A stretch of 64,000 nt of DNA from Nautilia sp. PV-1. Lineage in GTDB: Bacteria; Campylobacterota; Campylobacteria; Campylobacterales; Nautiliaceae. The notes beneath the pieces are model-generated. The model made no database searches, had not been told where the DNA came from, and saw only the letters and a program-made list of their open reading frames with translations. Below, piece by piece: positions 18,485 through 27,948 of this stretch (positions are counted from its first letter, which is position 1; each line of letters opens with the position of its first letter). The stretch covers positions 1,292,501-1,356,500 of the forward strand of contig NZ_CP026530.1 in the NCBI RefSeq assembly GCF_004006315.1, read 5' to 3'. A program made the translations under genes and the position numbers.

Positions 18485-19166
18485 TTAACTCTTTCCTTAA
18501 TTTTTTAATTACGTTTTTATGAATTTGAGAGATTCTGCTTTCGGTAACACCTAAAATTTCGCTTATTTCTTTTAAAGAAAGCTCTTCGAAATAATAAAGC
18601 TGTATAATGAGCTGTTCTTTTTCACTCATTTTTTTTAAAACCTTTTTAATTGTTTCAATCAGCTCTTCTTCTTCTATTTTCATACTTACGTTTTCAAAAA
18701 AATTCATTTGCTCTTCAATAGGCATCACATTGTATATTTCACTGGCGTTTTTAGCCCGCCTTACTTTTTCAACATCAATGCCAAGCTGCTGCGCAATATA
18801 TTCGTCATCAGGCTCAACATCATATTCAGCCTGATAACTTTCCACTATTTTTTCAATATCTTTTATAATCTTTCTGTCGCTTCTGCTGACCGTATCCAGA
18901 CTTCTAAGAAAATCAAGCATGCTTCCGTATATTCTTTTTTGGGCATATCCCCAGAAATTATCGTTTTGCTTCGGATCATATCTTCTTGCAAGCTTTACAA
19001 GCTCTTCAAGTCCGATAGACACAAGATCGTTAAACTCCACACTGCTAGGAAGCCTTTCTTTAAGTCTGGCCGCCATTGCTTTTACGGCAGGCATATAATC
19101 CACCGCCAGTTCGTCTTTATATGTTTTTAAATTTTCCTCATAAGGATTATTCATTACCTGCGTCAT
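18477..19166 (-). CDS. fliA: Flagellar sigma factor sigma-28
   Basis: This 229-residue sigma-70-family factor of the FliA group has region 2 (DLVSIGLEELVKLARRYDP, FWGYAQKRIYGSMLDFLRSL), region 3 (DDEYIAQQLGIDVEKVRRA) and region 4 (LSLKEISEILGVTESRISQIHK). It transcribes late flagellar genes. An in-frame ATG four codons in is an alternative start. The upstream membrane-protein gene overlaps it by 4 nt. Confidence 0.96.
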   Translation of the reverse strand: MTQVMNNPYEENLKTYKDELAVDYMPAVKAMAARLKERLPSSVEFNDLVSIGLEELVKLARRYDPKQNDNFWGYAQKRIYGSMLDFLRSLDTVSRSDRKIIKDIEKIVESYQAEYDVEPDDEYIAQQLGIDVEKVRRAKNASEIYNVMPIEEQMNFFENVSMKIEEEELIETIKKVLKKMSEKEQLIIQLYYFEELSLKEISEILGVTESRISQIHKNVIKKLRKELNG

Positions 19167-19498
19167 GATTTATTCTTTATGATTTGTAATTCTTCTTCTT
19201 CAATCTGCTTAATAAACTCATAACTTTCAAGAATAAAATCTTCTTTTTTCTCTAATTCTTTTATCTGAACATCCAATATTTCGTCTATTTCGTGTTTGTT
19301 AAAATATATTACTTTTTTAATATCAAGATATTTAATAAAAAACGTTACACTGGCAAGTCCCAGTAAATAAAACAATGCGGTAATCAGTACAGTTGCGTAT
19401 AAAAAATGTTCGAAATCGAATTCATGCAGTATAGAAAATATGACACCTATAAAAAATCCGCAAGAAGCTAAAAAAAAGATAAAGTTTTCTCCTCTCAT
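19163..19498 (-). CDS. Small membrane protein in the flagellar operon
   Basis: This 111-residue protein has two transmembrane helices (about residues 5-24 and 32-58) and a charged, coiled C-terminal part. Campylobacterota carry a similar two-TM gene between flhG and fliA, so the position is conserved, but its role is not known to me. AAAGGTG precedes the ATG. Confidence 0.75.
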   Translation of the reverse strand: MRGENFIFFLASCGFFIGVIFSILHEFDFEHFLYATVLITALFYLLGLASVTFFIKYLDIKKVIYFNKHEIDEILDVQIKELEKKEDFILESYEFIKQIEEEELQIIKNKS

Positions 19499-19507
19499 TT
19501 TTCACCT

Positions 19508-20374
19508 TTAAAATCCTGAAAATATTTTTCTGAAAAAGCGAGTAATGCCCTTTTCTTCTTCTAGCACTTTTCGTTCCGAAATTTTTGCTATCTTTCTTGC
19601 CACTTTAAAAATCTGCTCGCTTGGAGCCGAGAGAGGATCTTCTTTTACAAACAAAACTCTTTTAATAGACGAGTTTGTAACAAGTTTGTCCTTTTTAAGA
19701 TATCCGATCATCTGCAGCCTGAAATCGCTGTTGAGATTACTATTTGCAACATTTTTTATTTTTGTAAAAATATTAATAGCCTCTTTTTCACTTGAAACTT
19801 CATTTAAAAGCATAAACGCAAGTTCTTTCTTTTCACTGATAATTTTAATCATTGCATACGCATCCGTAATTGCGGCCGGCTCCGGAACCGTTACAACGAT
19901 TATATCATCTGCGGCATCAAGCCACATCTGTACTTTTTTATCAATACCGGCTCCAGTGTCTATAATGAAAAAGTCGTAATCATTTAAAAATTCCAGTTCG
20001 TTAAAAAAACGGCTTAAACTTACCTCATCGGCAAAATCCATAATTTCATCCCCGCTCTTACCCGGAATCAACACAAAGTCTTTTTCTATCTCAACGACTA
20101 TATCTTTTAAAGAACATTCGTTTTTCAATACGTTATAAATATTTTTTTTAGCGTTAACCTTTAAAATAACATCTAAATTCGCAAGACCAATGTCAGCGTC
20201 AAAAAGAGCCACTTTAAATCCTAATTTATGAAGCGCGTATCCAAGGTTAGCGGTAACTGTGGTTTTACCAACCCCACCCTTACCGCTTGTTATCGCTATA
20301 AAACGTGTATTCTTAGGGCGTTTAATATTATCTGTCTGTAATAATTCTTTTAGTTTGTCCGCTTGAGTTTTCAA
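19508..20374 (-). CDS. flhG: MinD-like ATPase FlhG (flagellar number control)
   Basis: This 288-residue ATPase carries the deviant Walker A GKGGVGKTT at about residues 31-39 and the DIGLANLDV and IDTGAGID segments of the MinD/ParA group. The N-terminal QADKLKEL resembles the motif by which FlhG activates FlhF. It starts with TTG after AAGGAGT, overlapping the flhF stop. It restricts flagellar number and, in Campylobacter relatives, also division placement. Confidence 0.95.
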   Translation of the reverse strand: MKTQADKLKELLQTDNIKRPKNTRFIAITSGKGGVGKTTVTANLGYALHKLGFKVALFDADIGLANLDVILKVNAKKNIYNVLKNECSLKDIVVEIEKDFVLIPGKSGDEIMDFADEVSLSRFFNELEFLNDYDFFIIDTGAGIDKKVQMWLDAADDIIVVTVPEPAAITDAYAMIKIISEKKELAFMLLNEVSSEKEAINIFTKIKNVANSNLNSDFRLQMIGYLKKDKLVTNSSIKRVLFVKEDPLSAPSEQIFKVARKIAKISERKVLEEEKGITRFFRKIFSGF

Positions 20375-21627
20375 TTAAACTCCTTATTTAATATACCTTT
20401 TAGTAAATAATCCGCCCCCGCCTCCATCAAATCATCCGGCACTTCCTGACCTATTGAAAAATAGCTCACAGGTTTTTTGGTGTCAAGAAGCAGCGAAAAT
20501 ATATTACCGTATGTTTTTGTTTCGTCAAGTTTTGTAAAAACAAACGTATCTATCGGCAATATTGAAAAGTTTTTATAAATATCAACTAAATCTTCATATT
20601 TTGTAACCGCCGATAACACAAGATTGATATTTATTTCGGCAAATGTATCCACTTTCAAAAAACTCTTAAGTTTTTCAATTTTTTCTTTGTCGTGCTGAGA
20701 GCTCCCGACTGTGTCTATAAGAATATAATCATTGTGTCTGAGAGAATTCAGCGCATCTCCAAAATCGCTAGGATCAACCACTGTTTCAATAGGCAGCCTC
20801 ATCATCTTGGCATAAGTCATAAGCTGTTCTACCGCACCTATTCTGTATGTGTCAAGGGTAATAATTCCGACTTTATGTCTTTGAGAAAGTTTATATGCAT
20901 ATCTGGCCGCAAGTTTTGCGATAGTAGTCGTTTTACCTACCCCAGTAGGCCCTACAAACATCATTATTTTTTTATGCGGCGGTCTTACTTCCCTTTCTAC
21001 CCTTATCGGAACCATTTTTTTTAGAAGCGTATGAAAATATCTTTTTATTGTTTCTCTGTTTTTTCTCATTTTAAGAGGCATATATTTGATAGTGAGTTTC
21101 ATTATTTCGTCAAGATGTTTTTCGCTCATTCCGCTTGCTCGTGAAAGAGCATATATTTCACTAAATTCTGGAGGCAGTTCCAATTCGTTATTGTTTACCA
21201 TATCCCATACAGTTGCCTGTAAAAATTTAAGCGTATCGGCTATTTGCGATATCTGGTTTTTAAGAGCTATAATATCTTCGCTCTTTTGAGGTCCTAAAGG
21301 ATTTGAATGTACAGCTGCTGCCGTATTTTGTGTATGTGAAGCGTATTCATAACTTTTTTCGTCATCGGAAAGAGAAGAAATCTCTTTTGCCGCACTGCTG
21401 AGTTTAAGCATAACTTCTTTTACATGTTCTTCGTCACTCGTAACGTTTTTGCGTGGTTTAATATTTTCTTCTTCTATTGCAACCACTATTTCATACAGCC
21501 CTTGAGAAGTTAAAGTTTTTTTCTTTATTTCCTTGCTTGAGACAATAACAACGTCATCTCCAAGTTCTTCTTTAACTTTATTCAATGCTTCTGTATATGT
21601 CGGTGCGGTAAAAGTTTTTAGTTTCAA
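20371..21627 (-). CDS. flhF: SRP-like GTPase FlhF (flagellar placement)
   Basis: This 418-residue protein has an N-terminal B domain (MKLKTFTAPTYTEALNKVKE) and the NG GTPase domain with G1 GPTGVGKTTTIAKLA, DTYRIGAVEQL and TKLDET. It determines polar flagellar assembly. It starts with TTG after AAGGATTAAA. It is co-transcribed with folK upstream and flhG downstream. Confidence 0.96.
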   Translation of the reverse strand: MKLKTFTAPTYTEALNKVKEELGDDVVIVSSKEIKKKTLTSQGLYEIVVAIEEENIKPRKNVTSDEEHVKEVMLKLSSAAKEISSLSDDEKSYEYASHTQNTAAAVHSNPLGPQKSEDIIALKNQISQIADTLKFLQATVWDMVNNNELELPPEFSEIYALSRASGMSEKHLDEIMKLTIKYMPLKMRKNRETIKRYFHTLLKKMVPIRVEREVRPPHKKIMMFVGPTGVGKTTTIAKLAARYAYKLSQRHKVGIITLDTYRIGAVEQLMTYAKMMRLPIETVVDPSDFGDALNSLRHNDYILIDTVGSSQHDKEKIEKLKSFLKVDTFAEININLVLSAVTKYEDLVDIYKNFSILPIDTFVFTKLDETKTYGNIFSLLLDTKKPVSYFSIGQEVPDDLMEAGADYLLKGILNKEFN

Positions 21628-21628
21628 T

Positions 21629-22129
21629 TTAATCCTTTAATGCAAGTGGTACTAAAACTGAATCCCTTTTTTTGTAATACGGGTGCGGCAAAATTAATCT
21701 TTTTTTGTTTATTTTAACATTATTATACAATATTATATCTAAATCTAGCGTTCTTGGCGCATTTTTAAAGCTTCTTTTCCTTCCGAATTTCTTTTCTGTA
21801 TACAATAAAAACCTTAAAAGCTCGCAAGGTGAAAAATCTGTTTTTATTACCATCACGGAATTATAAAAATCCGGCTGGTTTAAATACCCGAAAGGCGGGT
21901 TTTTATAAATAATTGAAGTCTGAACAATATCTATTTTAGGATGTTGCCGTAAAAAAATATACAGTTTTTTAAACCTTCTTATACAGTTGCCTAGATTACA
22001 GCCTATTCCGATTAAAGCCGCATTTTTTTTCCTGCTTTTTTTGATTTTTGCCGGGAAAAACACGGTTTTGATTATTTTTATATTTTTGTTGTTCCGGTTT
22101 TTTTCAGTTGCCAACTTTCCACACTCCAT
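21629..22129 (-). CDS. folK: 2-amino-4-hydroxy-6-hydroxymethyldihydropteridine pyrophosphokinase
   Basis: This 166-residue HPPK transfers pyrophosphate from ATP in folate synthesis. The signature is intact: IGIGCNLGNC, IIYKNPPFGYLNQPDFYN, FGRKRSFKNAPRTLDLDIIL, and LILPHP near the end. The first ~35 residues (MECGKLATEKNRNNKNIK...) are a basic extension before the enzyme fold, and the true start might be further in. It sits between a 54-residue peptide gene (3-nt gap) and flhF (1-nt gap). Confidence 0.93.
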   Translation of the reverse strand: MECGKLATEKNRNNKNIKIIKTVFFPAKIKKSRKKNAALIGIGCNLGNCIRRFKKLYIFLRQHPKIDIVQTSIIYKNPPFGYLNQPDFYNSVMVIKTDFSPCELLRFLLYTEKKFGRKRSFKNAPRTLDLDIILYNNVKINKKRLILPHPYYKKRDSVLVPLALKD

Positions 22130-22132
22130 TTT

Positions 22133-22297
22133 TTATTTAGGCATGCCTCTTCCGGCTATATATCCGTAAATTCTTCTTATTATTCTTTTTATGATAGGAG
22201 TGAAATCGCCTTTTTTTATTGCTCTTTTTATAGCATTCACATCCCCTAAATATTTTGCCGTTTTATAAAGTACCGTTCTGATTTTGCTTATACTCAT
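22133..22297 (-). CDS. Short basic protein of unknown function (54 aa)
   Basis: An ATG at 22297 opens a 54-codon frame (MSISKIRTVLYKTAKYLGDV ... to ...IAGRGMPK) ending three bases before folK. The protein is strongly basic, with a KRAIKKGDF segment and a KRIIRRIYGY segment, and has no signal peptide. AGGGGGAT lies before the start. The gap between pepQ and folK in this conserved operon would otherwise be empty, and the tight spacing supports a real gene. The role is unknown; nucleic-acid or membrane binding is a guess from its charge. Confidence 0.7.
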   Translation of the reverse strand: MSISKIRTVLYKTAKYLGDVNAIKRAIKKGDFTPIIKRIIRRIYGYIAGRGMPK

Positions 22298-22313
22298 AAT
22301 ATCCCCCTGTTTT

Positions 22314-23327
22314 TTACCACTCGCTTAATACTTCTACTTTACCGTCATGCGTAATCATAACCATATCTTCAATTCTTACTCCGAATTCTCCCGGAAGATA
22401 AATGCCCGGTTCGATAGTAAACACCATACCCTCTTGTATTTTTATTCTGTTTTTTGAATTTACGTAAGGCCATTCATGTATATCCAGCCCAACTCCGTGC
22501 CCGAGTGAATGAACAAAATAATCACCGAACCCTTCTTTTGCGATAACATCTCTTGCTATTTTATCAAGTTCGCATATTTCCATGCCTATTTTTATACTTT
22601 CTATGGCTTTTAACTGCGCTTTTAATACGGTGTCGTATACTCTTTGTATTTTTTTATCTTTAAATTTCTGATATTTACTCATGGAGATATGTTTACCGAT
22701 ATGTACCGTTCTTGTTCTGTCCGAACAGTATCTTTTATATTTAATACCCGCATCAAGCAGCAAAAGATCATTTTTCTTAAGCTTTTTATTACTTACTTTT
22801 GCATGGGGCTTAGCTGCATTTTCGTTTACTGCCACTATAGGTTCGAAACTCAGCTCTCTTCTTCCTCTTTTTGTCAGAAACTCTTTAAACCTGTAAGAAA
22901 GTTCGTATTCGTCAATACCAGTATCTATAGCCGAAATAAAGTCATCAAAAGCTTTTGCGCCTTTTTTAACAGCTTTTTTTATAATATGAAGCTCCTGATC
23001 GGTTTTAATCATTCTTTTTTTATGGGAAAAATATTTTTCTTCTTTTATATTTGCAACTTTAGAAAGTTTTCTGTAGGAATCAATATCCCAGTTTAAAGGG
23101 TCAAGCACTATTCTTTTAATTTTGTGTTTTAAAATAAGCTCTTTTGCCTTTTTTAATAAATCTCTGGCTTCAATAACCTCGGCCTGGGCTTCTTCTTTTG
23201 CTTCTAATGTATATCTACCGTCGGTTATTACATATCTGTAATCGCCCAACTTTAAAAAAACGGCATTATCGCTGCTCCATCCGCATTCATAATAAATTTC
23301 ATTTTCTTTATTTACAATATAATCCAT
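22314..23327 (-). CDS. pepQ: M24-family Xaa-Pro peptidase
   Basis: This 337-residue metallopeptidase cleaves X-Pro bonds. The creatinase-like N-domain is short. The dimetal ligands are visible: the two Asp in LLLDAGIKYKRYCSDRTR, His in HSLGHGVGLDIHEWP, Glu in FTIEPGIYLP and Glu in GVRIEDMVMI. It is cytoplasmic. It starts 24 nt after aroQ, behind a terminator hairpin, so its expression may depend on readthrough. PepP and PepQ cannot be told apart from the sequence. Confidence 0.93.
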   Translation of the reverse strand: MDYIVNKENEIYYECGWSSDNAVFLKLGDYRYVITDGRYTLEAKEEAQAEVIEARDLLKKAKELILKHKIKRIVLDPLNWDIDSYRKLSKVANIKEEKYFSHKKRMIKTDQELHIIKKAVKKGAKAFDDFISAIDTGIDEYELSYRFKEFLTKRGRRELSFEPIVAVNENAAKPHAKVSNKKLKKNDLLLLDAGIKYKRYCSDRTRTVHIGKHISMSKYQKFKDKKIQRVYDTVLKAQLKAIESIKIGMEICELDKIARDVIAKEGFGDYFVHSLGHGVGLDIHEWPYVNSKNRIKIQEGMVFTIEPGIYLPGEFGVRIEDMVMITHDGKVEVLSEW

Positions 23328-23337
23328 TATATGGCCT

Positions 23338-23367
23338 TAAAAAACGGCGGCTTATTGTTTAGCCGCC
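23338..23367 (-). terminator. Intrinsic terminator spanning the aroQ stop
   Basis: GGCGGC and GCCGCC form a perfect 6-bp GC stem around the aroQ stop codon, and GTTTTTTAAGG follows on the minus strand. It lies between aroQ and pepQ and probably attenuates the downstream operon. Confidence 0.7.
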
Positions 23368-23843
23368 TCTGCCTGGGCTTTAGCCTGAGCTTCTTTAGCC
23401 ATTTTTATTTCATTTAAAATTTGAATCATTGCAATTAGACCCAAATGATAGCTAAACGGACCGAATCCGCTGATTGTTCCTCCGACGATATCAGAAATTA
23501 AAGATTTTTGTCTAAACTCTTCTCTTGCCGCAATATTTGAAAGATGAACTTCTATTGTAGGTAGATTTACAGCTTTAATCGCATCTCTTACAGCTATAGA
23601 ATAATGTGTAAGCGCCGCAGGATTTATAATAATTCCATCAACGTTTTCATTCACGCTTTCCTGAATTGCGTCAACTATGTCACCTTCATGATTTGACTGA
23701 TAAAATTCTATTTCAAAACCGTTTTGTTTAGCAAACGCTTCCATGTTTTTATTTATATCTTCCAATTTCATTGGACCGTATATATTCACTTCTCTTACAC
23801 CTAACATGTTTAAATTTGGACCGTGTATAACTTTTATTTTCAT
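23352..23843 (-). CDS. aroQ: 3-dehydroquinate dehydratase, type II
   Basis: This 163-residue shikimate-pathway enzyme converts 3-dehydroquinate to 3-dehydroshikimate. Active-site segments are present: [17 protein letters not shown] (Tyr of the lid loop), [30 protein letters not shown] and VEVHLSN-like [15 protein letters not shown]. The C-terminus is an alanine/glutamine-rich tail. AAAGGAG precedes the ATG. It leads the pepQ-folK-flagellar gene series, as in other Campylobacterota. Confidence 0.97.
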   Translation of the reverse strand: MKIKVIHGPNLNMLGVREVNIYGPMKLEDINKNMEAFAKQNGFEIEFYQSNHEGDIVDAIQESVNENVDGIIINPAALTHYSIAVRDAIKAVNLPTIEVHLSNIAAREEFRQKSLISDIVGGTISGFGPFSYHLGLIAMIQILNEIKMAKEAQAKAQAEAAKQ

Positions 23844-23917
23844 AAAATCTCCTTTTTTTATGTTATTTTACTATAATTTGGCACAAGTTTTGCTACAAAT
23901 TTAAAAAAGGACCGATT

Positions 23918-25132
23918 TTGATTAAATTAAAAGCCGATTACGTTCTGACTTTAAATGAAAAATATGAAATTATTAAAAACGGAGAAGTGGTCTTTGATGA
24001 TAAGATCATAGACGTAGGAACCGATCTTGAATACGATTTAAAAGAAATCTACCTTGGAAAAAACTCAGTAATTATGCCTGCACTTATTAACACACATACC
24101 CATTTAGAATTCAGTTCTAATTATACACATTTGGAATACGGGGATTTTATGAGCTGGCTCAATTCAGTTTTAGAACACCGAGAAGATCTTTTTCACGGAT
24201 GTAAAAGCGAATGTTACAAATCGGCAATAAAAGAGATGAAAAAAAGCGGAATATGCGCATTCGGTCAGATAAGCTCCACTGGCAACGATCTTAAATACCT
24301 TAAACACTCTCCGTTAAAAGTCGTGTATTTTAATGAAATAATCGGTTCAAATCCTGCTGCCGTCGATATGATTTACCAGGATTTTCTGGCAAGAATAGAA
24401 CAGTCAAAAGAAGTTAAAAACGATAAATTTAAAATCGGCCTTTCAATACATTCACCATATTCGGTTCATCCTATACTGATGAAAAAGGTTATTGAAATTG
24501 CAAAATCTGAAGATCTGCCTATACAGACGCATTTCATGGAAAGCAAGGCTGAGAGAAAATGGCTTGAAAACGGAGAAGGAGAATTTAAAATATTTTTTGA
24601 AAAACATTTCAAAAACGCCAAACCTTTAATAACTCCTCAAGAATTCATTGAACAGTTTGAAAACACCAAAACAACATTCATCCACTGTGTACACGCCAAT
24701 GAAAAAGAACTTCAGAAAATAAACGAAATAGGAGGCTATATCAGCCACTGCCCTATCTCAAACAGACTTTTAAACGTAGGACTGTTAAATTTAGAAAGTG
24801 TAAAAAACTTCTCCATTCCTTATAATGTTGCAACAGACGGTAAAAGTTCAAACTTTTCTTTAAATCTGTTTAAAGAAATCAGGGCGGCTCTGCTTATGCA
24901 TACCGACCTGCATCCTAAATACCTTGCAAAAGACTTGTTAAAATCAGTCACTATAAACGCGGCTAAAGCTTTAAATCTAAACAACGGATCTTTAGAGAAA
25001 GACAAAGAGGCTGATATTATTACATTCAGACTGCCTAATAAAGTAGAAGATGAAGAACTGCTTCCGTTACAGATAATTCTCCATACTAATAAAATAGATA
25101 ATTTATATATAAACGGAAAAGAGGTAAAATAG
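23918..25132 (+). CDS. Amidohydrolase, probable aminodeoxyfutalosine deaminase
   Basis: This 404-residue metal-dependent hydrolase is of the cytosine/SAH deaminase type. Metal ligands are visible: His-x-His in NTHTHLEFS, HSPYSVHP, QTHFMES, FIHCVHANEKE and Asp in VATDGKSSN. Campylobacterota carry this gene beside aroQ, and the family includes deaminases of 6-aminodeoxyfutalosine in the alternative menaquinone pathway; the substrate is inferred from that. It starts with TTG after AAAAAAGGACC. Its stop abuts the convergent OmpA-type gene. Confidence 0.8.
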   Translation: MIKLKADYVLTLNEKYEIIKNGEVVFDDKIIDVGTDLEYDLKEIYLGKNSVIMPALINTHTHLEFSSNYTHLEYGDFMSWLNSVLEHREDLFHGCKSECYKSAIKEMKKSGICAFGQISSTGNDLKYLKHSPLKVVYFNEIIGSNPAAVDMIYQDFLARIEQSKEVKNDKFKIGLSIHSPYSVHPILMKKVIEIAKSEDLPIQTHFMESKAERKWLENGEGEFKIFFEKHFKNAKPLITPQEFIEQFENTKTTFIHCVHANEKELQKINEIGGYISHCPISNRLLNVGLLNLESVKNFSIPYNVATDGKSSNFSLNLFKEIRAALLMHTDLHPKYLAKDLLKSVTINAAKALNLNNGSLEKDKEADIITFRLPNKVEDEELLPLQIILHTNKIDNLYINGKEVK

Positions 25133-25750
25133 TTATTTTTGATTTGTAATATTAACTATTTCCACCCTTCTGTTTAACGCTCTGTTTGTTTCTGTGGTAT
25201 TAGGTACAAGAGGATATGCTTCTCCGTATCCTTTAGCAACAATTCTTTGAGGATTTATACCATAAACATTTACTAAAATCTTTTTAACAGCTTCCGCCCT
25301 TTTTTGAGAAAGTTTTAAATTATATTCTGCGGATCCGATATTATCCGTATAACCGGCAACTTCAATTTTTAAACTAGGATTGTTTTTTAAAATTTCCGCA
25401 ACTTTTTTTAATTCGGGATAATATATTTTTTTAACTACGGCTTTATTAAAATCAAAATTTAATCTTAGCGTAGTAATTATAGGACATCCGTTATGGTCTA
25501 CCAGCATATTAGCAGGCGTATTCGGACATTTATCAAAATTATCAGGCACTCCGTCTTTATCGCTGTCTTTAACAGGTTTACATTTTACAATTTTTATTAC
25601 CGGTTTAGGCTTTGTATTATTATTTTCTCCCCATCCGGCAACTTTCTTATTCCCGGCCATATCTATTACTGAAGTAGCCATAGGTGTTTCCGCACATCCG
25701 GCTATAAATATTCCCGCTACGGCGGCAGTCGCGATGATTACTTTTTTCAT
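25133..25750 (-). CDS. OmpA-family outer-membrane lipoprotein
   Basis: This 205-residue protein has a lipoprotein signal with lipobox FIAGC (Cys19). One thrombospondin type-3-like calcium repeat follows (DSDKDGVPDNFDKCPNTP). The C-terminal OmpA peptidoglycan-binding domain has GYTDNIGSAEYNLKLSQKRA, KGYGEAYPLVPN and NRRVEI. It tethers the outer membrane to peptidoglycan, similar to Pal. AAAGGATTAAAATG gives a clear start. ftsK lies just upstream. Confidence 0.93.
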   Translation of the reverse strand: MKKVIIATAAVAGIFIAGCAETPMATSVIDMAGNKKVAGWGENNNTKPKPVIKIVKCKPVKDSDKDGVPDNFDKCPNTPANMLVDHNGCPIITTLRLNFDFNKAVVKKIYYPELKKVAEILKNNPSLKIEVAGYTDNIGSAEYNLKLSQKRAEAVKKILVNVYGINPQRIVAKGYGEAYPLVPNTTETNRALNRRVEIVNITNQK

Positions 25751-25760
25751 TTTAATCCTT

Positions 25761-27920
25761 TCATATTAATATCTCTCTTTGACCTTTTGCGTTAGGAGAA
25801 GAGAGGATTCCCATTCTTTCCATCTGCTCTATAATATTAGCTGCCCTATTATACCCAATATTTAATCTTCTTTGAAGATATGAAATACTTGTTCTTTTCT
25901 CTTTAAGGATAATTTCTTTAGCTTCTTCGAACAGTTCGTCAAGTCCGTCTATTTCTTCAAGCATTTCGGTATCCTGCAAAGTGTTTACTATCATTGTATC
26001 ATAATCGGCAATTCTCTGAGATTTTAAATACTCCACAACTTTTTCAATTTCCTCTTCACTGGTAAAAGGAGCGTGAAGCCTTATCAGACCCGTAATTCCC
26101 GGAGGAGTAAAAAGCATATCTCCGCGACCGAGAAGACTTTCAGCTCCAAACTGGTCAAGGATAACTTTAGAATCTATTTTCTGTCCGACTTTAAAACTTA
26201 TACGGCTAGGAAGGTTGGCTTTAATAAGCCCTGTCACTACATCGACACTAGGTCTTTGCGTCGCAACAATAAGATGTATACCGCTGGCCCTTGCCATCTG
26301 TGCCAGTCTGGCTATGGAATATTCCACATCTTTACCGCTTGTCATCATTAAATCCGCAAGCTCGTCTATGATAATAACAATATAAGGCATTTTTTCGTTC
26401 TGAGAAACTTTTGCATTATAACCTTCTATGTTTTTAACTCTGGCGTTAGCCATCAGCTTATATCTTCTTTCCATCTCTTTTACCATTGAATTCAGAGCCA
26501 TTATAGCCTTTTTAGGCTCGGTAATAACGGGGGTCAGCAGATGAGGGATATCGTTAAAAATTGAAAATTCAAGCATTTTCGGATCAATCATTAAAAACTT
26601 AAGCTCATCCGGAGAATTTCTGTATAACAATGAAAGAATCATTGCGTTTATTCCGACACTTTTACCGCTTCCGGTAGTTCCGGCTATTAAAAGATGCGGA
26701 AGCTTTTTCAGATCCGTTACAAAAGGTGCCCCAACTATATCTTTACCAAGCGCAAGCGTTAAAGGCGATTTGGCTTTTTTAAATATATCGCTTTCAAGTA
26801 TTTCTCTTAAATATATCGTTTCCACTTTTTCATTTGGAATTTCTATCCCTACAACGTCTTTTCCGGGAATCGGCGCCTGAATACGGATAGACTGGGCTTT
26901 AAGAGCCATTGCAAGATCATCCTGAAGAGCCAGTATTTTAGATACTTTAATATGAGGAAGAGGTTTAAATTCAAACGTGGTAACTACCGGTCCAACATAA
27001 TATCTTACCACGTCTCCTTCTATTTTAAACTGTTTTAACTTTTCTATTAAAATTTTTATTTTTTTATCTATTTCGGCTTCGTTTATCTCTTTTTCCCCCG
27101 ACTTAGGTTTGCTTAAAAAATTCAAAGGAGGAAATTTCCAGTTTTTAGGTTTTTCTCTCTCCCCTGTTTCAATTTCGGAAAGAAGCTTTTTGGTATCCTC
27201 AAGCTCCTGAACATGCGTCACGTGGCGGGCTTCTTCATTTTTCACGTCGGCAGTATTTTCGTTATTTGAAACAGCCTCATTATTTTTTTCCTGAACTATT
27301 TCATTATCTTTTGTTTCTTCTACCCTCAACACTTCTTCGTCGTCAAGTTCTATATTGCTTACATCGTTGTCAAAAGCAATCTCTTCCATTTCAGTTTTAG
27401 CATTATCACCGTTTTGAACAGTGTCTTTTTCGTAAACATCGCTTTCATATGTATCAGTATCCGAAACGGCACTCTTTTGAGCTTCTTTTTTTACATGTCT
27501 TTTTTGATAAAAATTCAATATTTTATCTTCAAAAAGCAAAAAGAGACTCCACAAAAATATTACAAATATAAGCAGCCCGACACCGGCAACGCCTATATAT
27601 GCTTTTAACGTGTCTACAAAAAGATTTCCCAAAATACCTTTTGAAAACAGTGCTGACTGTAAAAACAGCAAATCAAAAAACAAAAATATACCGCCTAAAA
27701 CCTTAATACTGACAGTCGCGTCAAATTTTTTCTTATAACCAAGATAAAGCAGTACAGCCAGTAAAAAAGGAAAGACATAAGAAAGATAACCAAAAAGTTT
27801 AAAATCAGCATTTCCTAAAAACTCCCCAACTTTTCCGACTATATGAGGTTGAGGAATAATTGTAGCTATTAATAAATAAACAGCAAAAGCAAAAAAGAAA
27901 ATATAGATACTTTTACGCAA
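25761..27920 (-). CDS. ftsK: DNA translocase FtsK/SpoIIIE
   Basis: This 719-residue septal DNA pump has four N-terminal membrane helices (about residues 5-135), an acidic linker of about 140 residues, the motor domain with Walker A AGTTGSGKSVG, Walker B IVIIIDELADLMM and RMAQMARASGIHLIVATQRP, and the winged-helix gamma domain (RTSISYLQRRLNIGYNRAA). The linker is much shorter than in E. coli. It starts with TTG. It acts in chromosome segregation at division. Confidence 0.97.
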   Translation of the reverse strand: MRKSIYIFFFAFAVYLLIATIIPQPHIVGKVGEFLGNADFKLFGYLSYVFPFLLAVLLYLGYKKKFDATVSIKVLGGIFLFFDLLFLQSALFSKGILGNLFVDTLKAYIGVAGVGLLIFVIFLWSLFLLFEDKILNFYQKRHVKKEAQKSAVSDTDTYESDVYEKDTVQNGDNAKTEMEEIAFDNDVSNIELDDEEVLRVEETKDNEIVQEKNNEAVSNNENTADVKNEEARHVTHVQELEDTKKLLSEIETGEREKPKNWKFPPLNFLSKPKSGEKEINEAEIDKKIKILIEKLKQFKIEGDVVRYYVGPVVTTFEFKPLPHIKVSKILALQDDLAMALKAQSIRIQAPIPGKDVVGIEIPNEKVETIYLREILESDIFKKAKSPLTLALGKDIVGAPFVTDLKKLPHLLIAGTTGSGKSVGINAMILSLLYRNSPDELKFLMIDPKMLEFSIFNDIPHLLTPVITEPKKAIMALNSMVKEMERRYKLMANARVKNIEGYNAKVSQNEKMPYIVIIIDELADLMMTSGKDVEYSIARLAQMARASGIHLIVATQRPSVDVVTGLIKANLPSRISFKVGQKIDSKVILDQFGAESLLGRGDMLFTPPGITGLIRLHAPFTSEEEIEKVVEYLKSQRIADYDTMIVNTLQDTEMLEEIDGLDELFEEAKEIILKEKRTSISYLQRRLNIGYNRAANIIEQMERMGILSSPNAKGQREILI

Positions 27921-27948
27921 AATCAGACCTTTTTTAATCGTAATTTTA

